64,000 bases of DNA from Prevotella sp. tf2-5 (GTDB taxonomy: Bacteria > Bacteroidota > Bacteroidia > Bacteroidales > Bacteroidaceae). The position numbers and the translations under genes were made by a program. Of the stretch, positions 50,947 to 59,236 are shown piece after piece. The DNA lies in the NCBI RefSeq assembly GCF_900115435.1, contig NZ_FOWK01000010.1:62001-126000 (forward strand). Reading direction: 5' to 3'. The notes beneath the pieces were generated by a model that was given only the letters and a program-made list of their open reading frames with translations, was not told where the DNA came from and did not search any database. How positions within the stretch are numbered: the first letter of the stretch is position 1; each line of letters begins with the position of its first letter.

Positions 50947-52407
50947 ATGATTCTGAGTATCGTTTCATTATTATTGATGATGGTGAATTCGTGTAACGAA
51001 AAGACAAACAATCCTGTGGTGAGACCTGCCACTCAGGCAGATCGCTTCTACACAGGCAACCCCAAGGAACTGAGTGCTGAGGTTGACAGTTTCCTGGCAC
51101 TGCATCGTGACAGGACCATGTATGAGCATGTGGCAGCCCTTATCGTGCCCCACGCTGGTTATTATTTCTCTGGTAATGTGGCAGCATCCGCCTATATGAC
51201 GATTCCTACCAATAAGCCATACAAACGGATATTCCTATTGGGACCGAGTCATCACGAATGGCTCGACGGAGCATCTATAAACACGGAGGCTGATTATTAC
51301 GCCACACCGTTGGGCAATGTGAAAGTAGATCATGAGACTTGTGTTGAACTGACGAAGAAAGACAGCGTGTTCTCTTATCAAGCAAAGGCGCATGACAGGG
51401 AACATTGTCTGGAAGTGCAACTGCCTTTCCTGCAGCGCAGGTTTGAAGAAGTGCCTCCTATTGTCCCCATCATCATCTCCACCAACGACTTTCAGAAGTT
51501 GAAACGGATGGCAGAAGTGCTGAAATCCTATTTTACAGACGAGAACCTCTTCATCATCAGCAGCGACTTCTCCCACTATCCGTCGTATGAGGATGCCTGT
51601 GAGGTGGATGCCATAACAGGCAAAGCCATTGAGACAGGTGATGTGGAACAGTTCATTGCCACCATCGAAGCAAATGCACGTAGTGGTAAGCGCAACTTGG
51701 CAACGAGTGCCTGTGGTGAATTTCCCATCATTACACTGATGCTGATGCTCGACGGACCATACGATATCAAGCACCTGATGTACCAGAACTCGGGTGATAT
51801 TGACAACCATGATCCTTCTCGCGTGGTGGGCTATCACTCCTTTGCCTTCCTTCGCAAAGAAGCAGGCTTCACCCTTACTGATGCAGACAAGAAGCAACTG
51901 AAGGAGATAGCCCTCAATAGCATCAAGGACTCCCTTGACGGCAAGTCGATTGAAAACTCTCAACTCTTAACGCTCAACCCTCAACTGCGAAGCAAATGTG
52001 GTGCTTTCGTCTCTCTCCACAAACACGGGCATCTTCGTGGTTGTATCGGACATTTCGGAGAAGACGTGCCTTTGTATGAGATAGTAGCAGAGATGGCTCG
52101 TGCTGCTGCCTTCGAAGATCCACGCTTCATGCCTGTCAGTCGTGAGGAATTAGATGATATCGATATTGAGATTTCCGTACTCACCCCCATGCGTCGCATC
52201 CAGAGTCTCGATGAGTTTGAGTTGCATCGGCATGGTATTTATATCCGCAAGGGTTATCGCAGTGGAACTTTCCTGCCTCAAGTTGCCGATGAGGTGAACT
52301 GGACGAAGGAAGAGTTCGTAGGGCATTGCTCGCAGGATAAGGCTGGACTTGGTTGGGATGGCTGGAAGGATGCCGAACTATATGTCTATGAAGCGATCGT
52401 GTTTTAA
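50947..52407 (+). CDS. AmmeMemoRadiSam system protein B-A fusion (MEMO1-AMMECR1)
   Basis: 486 residues from ATG at 50947. Residues about 30-310 are the MEMO1-like domain: VPHAGYYFSG, LGPSHHEW, REHCLEVQLPFL, SSDFSHYPSY and SACGEFP give the His/Cys set of the dioxygenase-like fold. Residues about 320-486 are the AMMECR1 domain with LRGCIGHFG and DIDIEISVLTPM. The N-terminus (MILSIVSLLLMMVNSC) looks like a lipoprotein signal, odd for a system whose third member is a cytoplasmic radical SAM enzyme. A 7-bp array (51955-51989) lies in the AMMECR1 part. The biochemical role of this three-protein system is not established. Confidence 0.9.
   Translation: MILSIVSLLLMMVNSCNEKTNNPVVRPATQADRFYTGNPKELSAEVDSFLALHRDRTMYEHVAALIVPHAGYYFSGNVAASAYMTIPTNKPYKRIFLLGPSHHEWLDGASINTEADYYATPLGNVKVDHETCVELTKKDSVFSYQAKAHDREHCLEVQLPFLQRRFEEVPPIVPIIISTNDFQKLKRMAEVLKSYFTDENLFIISSDFSHYPSYEDACEVDAITGKAIETGDVEQFIATIEANARSGKRNLATSACGEFPIITLMLMLDGPYDIKHLMYQNSGDIDNHDPSRVVGYHSFAFLRKEAGFTLTDADKKQLKEIALNSIKDSLDGKSIENSQLLTLNPQLRSKCGAFVSLHKHGHLRGCIGHFGEDVPLYEIVAEMARAAAFEDPRFMPVSREELDDIDIEISVLTPMRRIQSLDEFELHRHGIYIRKGYRSGTFLPQVADEVNWTKEEFVGHCSQDKAGLGWDGWKDAELYVYEAIVF
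51955..51989. repeat. 7-bp array in frame inside the AMMECR1 domain
   Basis: Five 7-mers AACTCTC/AACTCTT encode SQLLTLNPQL between the first helix of the AMMECR1 domain and the conserved KCGAFVSL strand, where homologues have a variable loop. Confidence 0.8.
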
Positions 52408-52434
52408 ATTGAAAATTGAGAATTGAAAATTGAA
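52407..52434. repeat. 7-bp array at the MEMO-AMMECR1 / radical SAM junction
   Basis: Four 7-mers AATTGAA/AATTGAG. The last base of the stop TAA (52405-52407) is the first base of the array, and the TTG start of the radical SAM gene (52430-52432) lies in its last unit. Confidence 0.9.
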
Positions 52435-53317
52435 ATATAACGAGTGCCGATATTATGAGCGAGAGGAAGAGGGGGCGGTAAGATGTCTGCTCTGTCCGCA
52501 TCACTGTCATATCGCTGATGGTAAGACAGGACTCTGTCGCAGTCGTCGCAACCACAATGGTGTACTTGTCAGTGAGGTATATGCCAAGCCTTGCGCTCTT
52601 GCCATCGACCCGATAGAGAAGAAACCGCTCTATCATTTCCATCCAGGTACTACGTGTCTCTCCATTGCTTGTACAGGTTGTAATTTCCGTTGTCTGAACT
52701 GTCAGAACTACGATATCTCGCAGGCATCACCTGAACAAGTCGACCACTATCACCTCACACCAGAGGAAGTCGTCGTACTCTGCCAGAAACACCAATGTCC
52801 AGGCATCGCATATACTTACACAGAACCGCTTACCTATCTCGAATATATCACAGACACGGCACGACTGGCACACGAGGCTGGTCTTTGGAATATCCTCGTC
52901 ACAGCAGGTTATGTCTGTCAGGAACCATTAAAAGAACTGTTGCCTTATCTCGATGCTGCCAACATCGACTTGAAGTCGTTCAGTGATGATATCTACAAAA
53001 GAGTCAGTGGCGGGCATCTTCAACCAGTGCTTGACACCATCCTCGCTATGAGGAATGCTGGTGTGTGGATTGAACTCACGAATCTTGTGATTCCAGGTAT
53101 CAATGACGATATGGATATGATTCGTCGGATGTGTCGTTGGCTCATAGACAATAACCTTGCCAACGCACCACTCCATTTCAGCCGTTTCTTCCCTCGCTAC
53201 AAGATGCAAGACATCCCTCCAACTCCTCTTCATACATTACAATCAGCCAAACAGGTTGCAGAGGAGGAAGGCGTCAGACACGTATATCTGGGAAATATTA
53301 TCCTATCAACCGTTTGA
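52430..53317 (+). CDS. AmmeMemoRadiSam system radical SAM enzyme
   Basis: 295 residues from a TTG start supplied by the 7-bp array; the family N-terminus (CRYYEREEEGAVRCLLCPHHC) begins a few codons later and no ATG is nearer. The radical SAM cluster motif is CTGCNFRCLNC (about 82-92), with an extra N-terminal Cys set (CLLCPHHCHIADGKTGLC). The product resembles activating enzymes of the PflA type. It presumably acts with MEMO1 and AMMECR1 in an uncharacterised modification. Its end overlaps the convergent AlkZ-related gene by 20 bp. Confidence 0.93.
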   Translation: MKYNECRYYEREEEGAVRCLLCPHHCHIADGKTGLCRSRRNHNGVLVSEVYAKPCALAIDPIEKKPLYHFHPGTTCLSIACTGCNFRCLNCQNYDISQASPEQVDHYHLTPEEVVVLCQKHQCPGIAYTYTEPLTYLEYITDTARLAHEAGLWNILVTAGYVCQEPLKELLPYLDAANIDLKSFSDDIYKRVSGGHLQPVLDTILAMRNAGVWIELTNLVIPGINDDMDMIRRMCRWLIDNNLANAPLHFSRFFPRYKMQDIPPTPLHTLQSAKQVAEEEGVRHVYLGNIILSTV

Positions 53318-53966
53318 GTTGTTTGTCGGAAACCATTGGCAGAAGAGTTCGGAAGTGGGAAATAATTTGTTGATAGGACTCCTCCGGGGTACGTGGACAA
53401 CGGAATCCATCACGTCCCATGAGTGTCTCGGGAGTGGTGAGTAGCGACCATCCCCAACCGTATTCACGTCCATGCTTGTCAGTGGGATATACGAAGTCCT
53501 CGGTGACGATAAGGCATGCCATTTGTAGGCGGGTGACATAGCCGTCAAACTTACTACGCATCTTGGGACCGTCGAAGCCACAAGCCGCACGCAGTTCACG
53601 AGTAATGAGACTGCCGTGCTCACGAAGCGTAGTGAGGATGATGTCGTCAATGGTTCCTTCTACGGGCACAGGATATTTGCTGCGACGGTAGTTGCAGAAG
53701 TCGGGCCACCATTCGCGACTGATGAACCCGGCTTTCTTATTGAAGAACTTGCCATAGACACAGCTGCCGTCCGACACGATGGGACCTTTCCACTTCCACA
53801 ACGGCCAGTCCCACCCTCCATCGTCGAATACCACATAACGGCAGTCGTCAGCTACTATCTCTTCTGCGGAATAGCCTTGTATGCCACTGTCTAACAGCGG
53901 TAGAAATCCCACCTCCTGGATGAATTCCGTCAGTTGGGCTGCTGAATATATCTCGTCGTGCTTCAT
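53298..53966 (-). CDS. AlkZ-related winged-helix protein
   Basis: 222 residues. The Bacteroidetes AlkZ-related family pattern is seen: YVVFDDGGWDWPLWKWKGP and YGKFFNKKAGFIS, then a winged-helix-like stretch (TIDDIILTTLREHGSLITRELRAACGF) and WGWSLLTTPE. AlkZ proteins are DNA glycosylases for interstrand cross-links, but these short relatives lack proven activity. The 5' end lies in the right 200-bp repeat, and its first 12 codons are repeated at the left copy. Confidence 0.85.
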   Translation of the reverse strand: MKHDEIYSAAQLTEFIQEVGFLPLLDSGIQGYSAEEIVADDCRYVVFDDGGWDWPLWKWKGPIVSDGSCVYGKFFNKKAGFISREWWPDFCNYRRSKYPVPVEGTIDDIILTTLREHGSLITRELRAACGFDGPKMRSKFDGYVTRLQMACLIVTEDFVYPTDKHGREYGWGWSLLTTPETLMGRDGFRCPRTPEESYQQIISHFRTLLPMVSDKQLKRLIG

Positions 53967-54131
53967 CTTATTGTCCCAGTGTTATCGGGCTGCCCCTCCG
54001 CATTTTTATCATTATATCTTGCTGCAAAGTTACGAATAAGCGAGAAGAATGCAAAATAAATTAATATTAATTTCATTCTCGGCAGACAATAGTCCATTGT
54101 CACCTCAAAATAATCACACAAGAAAGTGGAT
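53931..54131 (+). repeat. 200-bp direct repeat, right copy
   Basis: Right copy of the repeat at 50114-50313, containing the promoter and start of the AlkZ-related gene. The copies differ at about ten positions and bracket the AmmeMemoRadiSam genes. Confidence 0.9.
54025..54032 (-). promoter_or_regulatory. Promoter -7 element for the AlkZ-related gene
   Basis: TAACTTTG on the minus strand, 58 bases before the ATG at 53966. Confidence 0.6.
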
Positions 54132-54147
54132 TATTAAGAATCGTTTT

Positions 54148-54228
54148 CCTCCAACCCCCTAACCTCCAACTGGTCTTGCGCCCTTTATTTATCGATGTTT
54201 GCGGCATTTTTAGTGGGAGGTTAGGGGT
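54148..54228 (+). repeat. Repeat island 3, word block with conserved box
   Basis: Inverted arms CCCCTAACCTCC (54156-54167) and GGAGGTTAGGGG (54216-54227), perfect over 12 bp, enclose a box starting CCCTTTATTTATCG (54181) and ending GGCATT. The box resembles 3175-3193 and 23509-23527 but has a short insertion. Confidence 0.7.
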
Positions 54229-54281
54229 GTCTCTTTGCTATTGAGAGTACCACCATTCCCTACACATAATTTTTAAACCCT

Positions 54282-54358
54282 TGTCACCGTTGCCGCCTTG
54301 CAAAAGTATTTGATTGTCAGTGGATTGCGGGTAACAACGAAGCGGCAACGGTGACAAC
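54282..54358. repeat. Repeat island 3, 16-bp perfect inverted repeat
   Basis: TTGTCACCGTTGCCGC (54282-54297) and its exact reverse complement (54343-54358) flank 45 bp. It lies between the word block and the 22-bp units. Confidence 0.85.
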
Positions 54359-54366
54359 GATATCTC

Positions 54367-54448
54367 CTATGAAAGTAAATTCAGTGTGTTTACTCAGTAA
54401 ATTCAGTGAATTTACTCACCAAATTCAGTGAATTTACTGAGATAGGAG
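54367..54448 (-). repeat. Repeat island 3: 82-bp block of 22-bp units
   Basis: Exact reverse complement of 22399-22480, with AAATTCAGTG recurring every 22 bp at 54376, 54398 and 54420. Confidence 0.9.
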
Positions 54449-54485
54449 GCATCGGAATAAAAAGCATCTGATAGGGGTGTTTTAC

Positions 54486-54529
54486 GAAGGCGTCACCTTC
54501 AAGGGTCGAAGGTGCCGCCTTCATAGAGC
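54486..54529 (+). repeat. Repeat island 3: two further 22-bp units
   Basis: GAAGGCGTCACCTTC and GAAGGTGCCGCCTTC start 22 bp apart. The second holds the exact reverse complement of the island-1 core GGCGGCACCTTC. ATACCCCCATAG at 54545-54556 is the inverse of CTATGGGGGTAT in island 1. Confidence 0.75.
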
Positions 54530-54745
54530 TATGGCAGCATCTGTTATACCCCCATAGGAGCTATCTCGCACAGGGGACAGACTTCGCACAGTCGTTCTTC
54601 AACCTATGACATGGAATGCCCATATGCTGAAGCGTATCAGGGATTTGAATTATTAACACGACTTATGCAAGCCATGCTTGTCCCGTCGTTGTGAGGATCG
54701 TGGTTTTTTCTTGTCAGTTCTTTTTGTCTATTCAGAGAAAAGTTG

Positions 54746-54753
54746 TATCTTTG
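54746..54753 (+). promoter_or_regulatory. Promoter -7 element for the M48 peptidase operon
   Basis: TATCTTTG, 31 bases before the ATG at 54785. Confidence 0.65.
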
Positions 54754-54784
54754 CATCATAGAAACAATTTTAATCAGAAAAGAT

Positions 54785-55687
54785 ATGAGAAAAGTTAATG
54801 TAATCCTTTTGTCAGTCATCGCATTGTTGTTCGTCAGTTGTGGAACGACGAAGACAGTGCCCATCACAGGTCGTAAGCAGAACCTGGTAGTGTCAGACGG
54901 TCAGATGCTGAGTCTCTCGAGCCAGCAGTATTCGGAGTATATGAAGACAGCGAAGCCTTCCACCAATGCCGCTAACACGGCGATGGTGAAAAGGGTGGGG
55001 CAGCGCCTTGCCACCGCTGTGGAGAGCTATCTGAGGAATAACGGTATGGCGGAGGACGTGCAGTATTACAAATGGCAGTTCAACCTGGTACAAGACCAGA
55101 ATGTGAACGCCTGGTGTATGCCTGGTGGACTCATCTGTGTCTATGAGGGACTGTTGCCGGTGACGCAGAATGAGGCGTCTCTCGCTATTGTGCTGGGTCA
55201 TGAGATCGCCCATGCAGTGGCACGCCATTCCGCAGAGCAGTACAGTACGCAGTACCGCCAGCAGTATGGTCTGCAGATCGGTTCCGCTATCGCCAGTGCC
55301 GCAGGTGTCGGCAGTAACACGGTGGCACTCGGTCAGAGCGTCCTGTCATCAGGACTGGGACTTGCCAACCTGAAATATTCCCGTAACCATGAGAGTGAGG
55401 CAGACCATCTGGGACTGATCTTCGCGGCAATGGCAGGCTATGACCCACAGGTGGCTGTCAGCTTCTGGCAGCGCATGGCAGCGGCAAGTACCAACAAGAC
55501 CTCCGAGTTCCTGAGCAGTCACCCCAGTGACGCCACCCGTATCAAACAGATCCAGGGATGGATGCCAGAGGCACTGCAGTATTACAAGGCGAGTGGTGGC
55601 AGTGTTTCCACTTCTTCTGGTAAATCCAGCAGTACCCCCAAGACAACCAAGACCATCAAGATATCATCTAAAAAGAACAAGAAGTAA
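54785..55687 (+). CDS. M48 family metallopeptidase, lipoprotein
   Basis: 300 residues from MRKVNVI (54785). Lipobox FVSC (Cys about 19). The zinc motif HEIAH is in VLGHEIAHAVARH (about 141), and the third ligand Glu in HESEADHLGLIFAAMAGYDP (about 204). This is the YcaL/LoiP class of periplasmic peptidase tied to outer-membrane quality control. A Ser/Lys-rich tail ends the protein. Its stop overlaps the start of the next gene by one base. Confidence 0.92.
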   Translation: MRKVNVILLSVIALLFVSCGTTKTVPITGRKQNLVVSDGQMLSLSSQQYSEYMKTAKPSTNAANTAMVKRVGQRLATAVESYLRNNGMAEDVQYYKWQFNLVQDQNVNAWCMPGGLICVYEGLLPVTQNEASLAIVLGHEIAHAVARHSAEQYSTQYRQQYGLQIGSAIASAAGVGSNTVALGQSVLSSGLGLANLKYSRNHESEADHLGLIFAAMAGYDPQVAVSFWQRMAAASTNKTSEFLSSHPSDATRIKQIQGWMPEALQYYKASGGSVSTSSGKSSSTPKTTKTIKISSKKNKK

Positions 55688-57084
55688 TGAGGAAGATTGC
55701 GATCCTGTTGTCGGCGGCGCTCACCCTGACAGCAACGGCACAGACCGCGGGAGGCGGTATCTCAGAGCAGATGCTGCAACAGATGGAGCGGCAGTATGCC
55801 ACCCAGCCTGCCCATAAGGCGTTGCGTAACGCCATTGCGTCGAATGCCATCGATAACCTGACGAAGAACCAGGAGAATGCCGGTGCGTTGGACACCTATT
55901 TCAGTATCGAGACCAAAAAGCAGTCGATTCACGACCAGAAGTCAAGTGGACGCTGCTGGATGTTCAGTGGACTCAACGTGCTGCGTGCCAACTTCGCCAA
56001 GCGTACCGACTCGCTGACAGTGGAGTACTCACAGGCTTACCTCTTCTTCTACGACCAACTGGAGAAATCGAACCTGATGCTGCAGGGAGTGATTGACACA
56101 GCAAAAGAACCTATCGACGCCCAGCGTGTGCAGTTCTTTTTCCATTATCCCATTGGTGACGGAGGTACCTTCTGTGGTGTTGCCGACTTAGCCGAGAAAT
56201 ACGGACTCGTACCGATGTCGGTACAGCCAGAGACCTATTCTGCGGAGAGCACGTCACGCATGGCGGCTATCATCAAGTCGAAGCTCCGTGAGTATGGTTT
56301 GCAACTGCGTCAGATGGTGGCAGACGGTAAGAAGACTGCCGATATCCAGAAGGCAAAGACGGAGGCTCTTACCCAGATTTACAGGATGCTCTGTCTGACG
56401 CTGGGAGAACCCGTGAAGGAGTTCACCTATGCTTTCAAGAACAAAGACGGCAAGCAGTTGACGGAGACGAGGAAATACACCCCGAAGTCGTTCTACGAGG
56501 AGACGGTGGGCGGTCCGCTGAACGGTACGTTTATCATGGTGATGAACGACCCCCGTCGTCCTTACTATAAGACCTTCGAGGTGGAATATGACCGTCATAC
56601 CTACGACGGACATAACTGGAAATACCTCAACCTGCCGATGGACGATATCGAGCAGCTTGCCATCGCCTCTTTGAAGGACGGTCGTAAGCTCTACTCCAGC
56701 TATGACGTGGGCAAGCAACTTGACCGCAAGCGTGGCTATGCTGACACGGAGAACTTCGACTATGCGTCGTTGTTCGGTACCACTTTCGGTATGACGAAGG
56801 CAGAGCGTATCAGTACGTTTGACAGTGGCTCTACCCATGCGATGACCCTGACGGCAGTGGATATCGCCGCTGACGGCAAGGCTTCGAAATGGAAGGTGGA
56901 GAACTCATGGGGTGCCACCTGGGGACAGCAGGGGTGTCTGATCATGACCGACCGCTGGTTCCGTGAGTATATGTTCCGTCTGGTTGTCGATAAGCAGTAT
57001 GTCTCCGACAAGCTCCTGAAGGACTATGAGCAGAAGCCTATCATGGTGATGCCGGAGGATCCGTTGTTCCAAGAGGACGAGTAG
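55687..57084 (+). CDS. C1-family aminopeptidase (PepC/bleomycin hydrolase type), secreted
   Basis: 465 residues with a signal peptide (to about TATAQ), unlike the usual cytoplasmic PepC. The catalytic triad is visible: Cys in SSGRCWMFSG (about 84), His in STHAMTLTAV (about 383) and Asn in VENSWGATWG (about 405). The pattern is that of papain-fold bleomycin hydrolase, a homohexameric aminopeptidase. It is translated in overlap with the M48 peptidase, so the two form an envelope proteolysis operon. Confidence 0.92.
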   Translation: MRKIAILLSAALTLTATAQTAGGGISEQMLQQMERQYATQPAHKALRNAIASNAIDNLTKNQENAGALDTYFSIETKKQSIHDQKSSGRCWMFSGLNVLRANFAKRTDSLTVEYSQAYLFFYDQLEKSNLMLQGVIDTAKEPIDAQRVQFFFHYPIGDGGTFCGVADLAEKYGLVPMSVQPETYSAESTSRMAAIIKSKLREYGLQLRQMVADGKKTADIQKAKTEALTQIYRMLCLTLGEPVKEFTYAFKNKDGKQLTETRKYTPKSFYEETVGGPLNGTFIMVMNDPRRPYYKTFEVEYDRHTYDGHNWKYLNLPMDDIEQLAIASLKDGRKLYSSYDVGKQLDRKRGYADTENFDYASLFGTTFGMTKAERISTFDSGSTHAMTLTAVDIAADGKASKWKVENSWGATWGQQGCLIMTDRWFREYMFRLVVDKQYVSDKLLKDYEQKPIMVMPEDPLFQEDE

Positions 57085-57100
57085 GATTGAGATAAAAAAG

Positions 57101-57137
57101 AAAGAAGGAAGGTTGATGGATCAGCCTTCCTTCTTTT
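57101..57137. terminator. Bidirectional terminator
   Basis: AGAAGGAAGGTTGA pairs with TCAGCCTTCCTTCT, with A-rich and T-rich flanks, between convergent genes. Confidence 0.9.
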
Positions 57138-57141
57138 TGTC

Positions 57142-59208
57142 TTAATAGATCGTGAATAAGATCTTGTCCAGCTGTGTCTCCTGTATGCATACGATATGGT
57201 CGGTGACATAGCGGTACAGACCGGCGTTATTGGTGACCACCAGTTGATAGGGCACACCACGTTTCGTGTTGGTGGGAAGGACAGTTGTCGCATTGTCCTC
57301 TTCCAATGGAAGATACTCATGGAAACCAGTGGATGGCAACGTCTCAAAAAGGTCACTGTCATCCGCCACGGCACGACCATAGATAGTCTCCTCGGTATAG
57401 TAATAGCCGTTGTTATGAGGTATCTGCCCCGTAAACTGCTTCATGTGTGTCGTCGCGTCGTAATATTCGCCGGCACCAAAGGCAATGACACGTTCCAGTT
57501 GATGCCACAGTGCCTGGGCGAGAGGCTTTCCGGAACGGAAGGCGTCAGCCACCTCGTCAGCACGTACGTTATCCAACTCCCGGAGCTCCGTCATCAACAT
57601 CTCCTGGTGTTCTATGATATAGTCGAACATCTCGGCAACCCGTCGTGTGTCAAGAGCCACGATCTGGTCGATGTCACGGTCCAGCAGCGCATAGCGGCAT
57701 ATCGTATGCATCTCCTCCTTCGGTTCCGTCTTGAAGAACAAGTCGTCGGGCATGGAGAAGGTGGCGCGGCATTTGCCACGGGCATAATGGTAATACCACA
57801 TATATTTCTTCACCATCTGACTCTCCAGGGTCTCCACCGTACAGCCGTCGTTGGTCTGTTTCTTACGTGGACCGACAATCGCCACGAGCAGGTTATGATG
57901 ACGTTTCAGGGTAGTGGCAAAACTCTCCATATAAGGACGCAGGTGATCGTCCGTACAAGGAATGAGCTGTTCTTTGGCATTGACGAGATACTGGCGTGTG
58001 GGAGCTGTCGTCAGTATCCCGCTCTCCCCGATATTCGCCTGCAAATCGAGTAGTCGCTTGTAGTTCTCGAAGTCACTCATCGGTACCAGTCGCTGATAGT
58101 CGGCAAGCGTCTCCACCTGGTCGAAATGGTAGTGGCGTCCATAGTCCGTCGACGCGTTGTTACGCAGGATATTCATCATGTCCATCCATCCGTTCATCGC
58201 ATCCTTCAGCATAGGACTTGCCATGGGATCCTCCGGATTGCTCAGCACCTCTTTCGACAGGTGGTAGGACAGGTAGCACTCCTCGGGAGTATGTATCTTC
58301 GACGGCGACATCTTTTGTAGTTTCTCCAGATAGGGACGTGCTATGTCGCAGAGGGTGCGACGCTGCTCCACTGTCAGGTCGGAGGCGAGGTAGTACTGTG
58401 TCAACAAAGTGAATAAGGTATTAGTAGTATCAGTGATGTCGACACCCATCTCCGAGAGGTCATCAATAATGATATTGGCAGACTTGAAGCACTCGATCAG
58501 TTCCTCCATCGGTTTCTTCTTGTCCTGAATGATAGAACCGCTGTTGATGAAGTAATGATAGCCAATGAACTGTGGCAGGTAACATACCCGGTCGGCAAGC
58601 ATCAGACACATGCCGGTATGCCATACGTCCTCAACCCACAGGACTTTATCGGAGAACGTGAGGTTGTGCTTACGAAGGAATGCCACATCGAACAGACGTG
58701 AGGTGGAGAAGGGCCACAGACCCGTGAACATCTTGTCCAGTTGGAAGTCTTTCCGGTCCATGACGATACGCCATTCGGTCTGGTTCCATACCACCTTCTC
58801 CGTGTGGGGGTGGAGGCTCTCTTTCTCCAACTCATACTCACGTCGGAAGGTCACCACCTGCGACTGTGTCTCTATCATCTCGCGTCTCACCACCTCCAGA
58901 CAATCCGGTGTGTAGCTGTCGTCAGCGTCCAGGAAACCCAGATAGGAACTTGTGACAAACTGCATCCCATGGTTACGTGGTGATGCCGGCGAGTGCATGT
59001 CGTCATTCAACTCCTTGACGATGACATTCTTGTCGTTCTTGAACATCTCCGTGACTAATGGGAAATAGTGGGGCTTACTATTATGCACCACGATGATCCA
59101 TTCTATATTCTCAAAACCGATAGTCTGGCAACGCATCCCATCGGCACATTTCTGAAACATACCCATATCCACATTGTGGAAGGGTGTAACGACTGATACC
59201 TTATACAT
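57142..59208 (-). CDS. Glycosyltransferase 2 fused to a GH3-like domain
   Basis: 688 residues. Residues 1 to about 340 are GT2 (VSVVTPFHNVDMG, ASPRNHGMQF, LGFLDADDSY with the DxD). From about 350 the sequence follows the GH3 (auxin-responsive, acyl-adenylate) family: STDYGRHYHFDQVETLADYQRLVPMSDFENYK in pieces, GESGILTT, and near 655 YQLVVTNNAGLYRYVTD. The GH3 P-loop TSGTTxxxK is not there; the corresponding stretch reads TTAPTRQYLVNAKEQLIP. The acyl-adenylate function may be lost. GT2-GH3 fusions are unusual; the acceptor is unknown. Confidence 0.85.
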   Translation of the reverse strand: MYKVSVVTPFHNVDMGMFQKCADGMRCQTIGFENIEWIIVVHNSKPHYFPLVTEMFKNDKNVIVKELNDDMHSPASPRNHGMQFVTSSYLGFLDADDSYTPDCLEVVRREMIETQSQVVTFRREYELEKESLHPHTEKVVWNQTEWRIVMDRKDFQLDKMFTGLWPFSTSRLFDVAFLRKHNLTFSDKVLWVEDVWHTGMCLMLADRVCYLPQFIGYHYFINSGSIIQDKKKPMEELIECFKSANIIIDDLSEMGVDITDTTNTLFTLLTQYYLASDLTVEQRRTLCDIARPYLEKLQKMSPSKIHTPEECYLSYHLSKEVLSNPEDPMASPMLKDAMNGWMDMMNILRNNASTDYGRHYHFDQVETLADYQRLVPMSDFENYKRLLDLQANIGESGILTTAPTRQYLVNAKEQLIPCTDDHLRPYMESFATTLKRHHNLLVAIVGPRKKQTNDGCTVETLESQMVKKYMWYYHYARGKCRATFSMPDDLFFKTEPKEEMHTICRYALLDRDIDQIVALDTRRVAEMFDYIIEHQEMLMTELRELDNVRADEVADAFRSGKPLAQALWHQLERVIAFGAGEYYDATTHMKQFTGQIPHNNGYYYTEETIYGRAVADDSDLFETLPSTGFHEYLPLEEDNATTVLPTNTKRGVPYQLVVTNNAGLYRYVTDHIVCIQETQLDKILFTIY

Positions 59209-59236
59209 TAATCTTTAATTTTTAATCTTTCATCTT
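59209..59236. repeat. 7-bp array at the GT2-GH3 / AI-2E transporter junction
   Basis: Four 7-mers (minus strand AAGATTA/AAAATTA type) start immediately beside the ATG of the GT2-GH3 gene (complement of 59206-59208) and contain the stop of the upstream permease gene (complement of 59222-59224) and its last codons KMKD. Confidence 0.9.
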
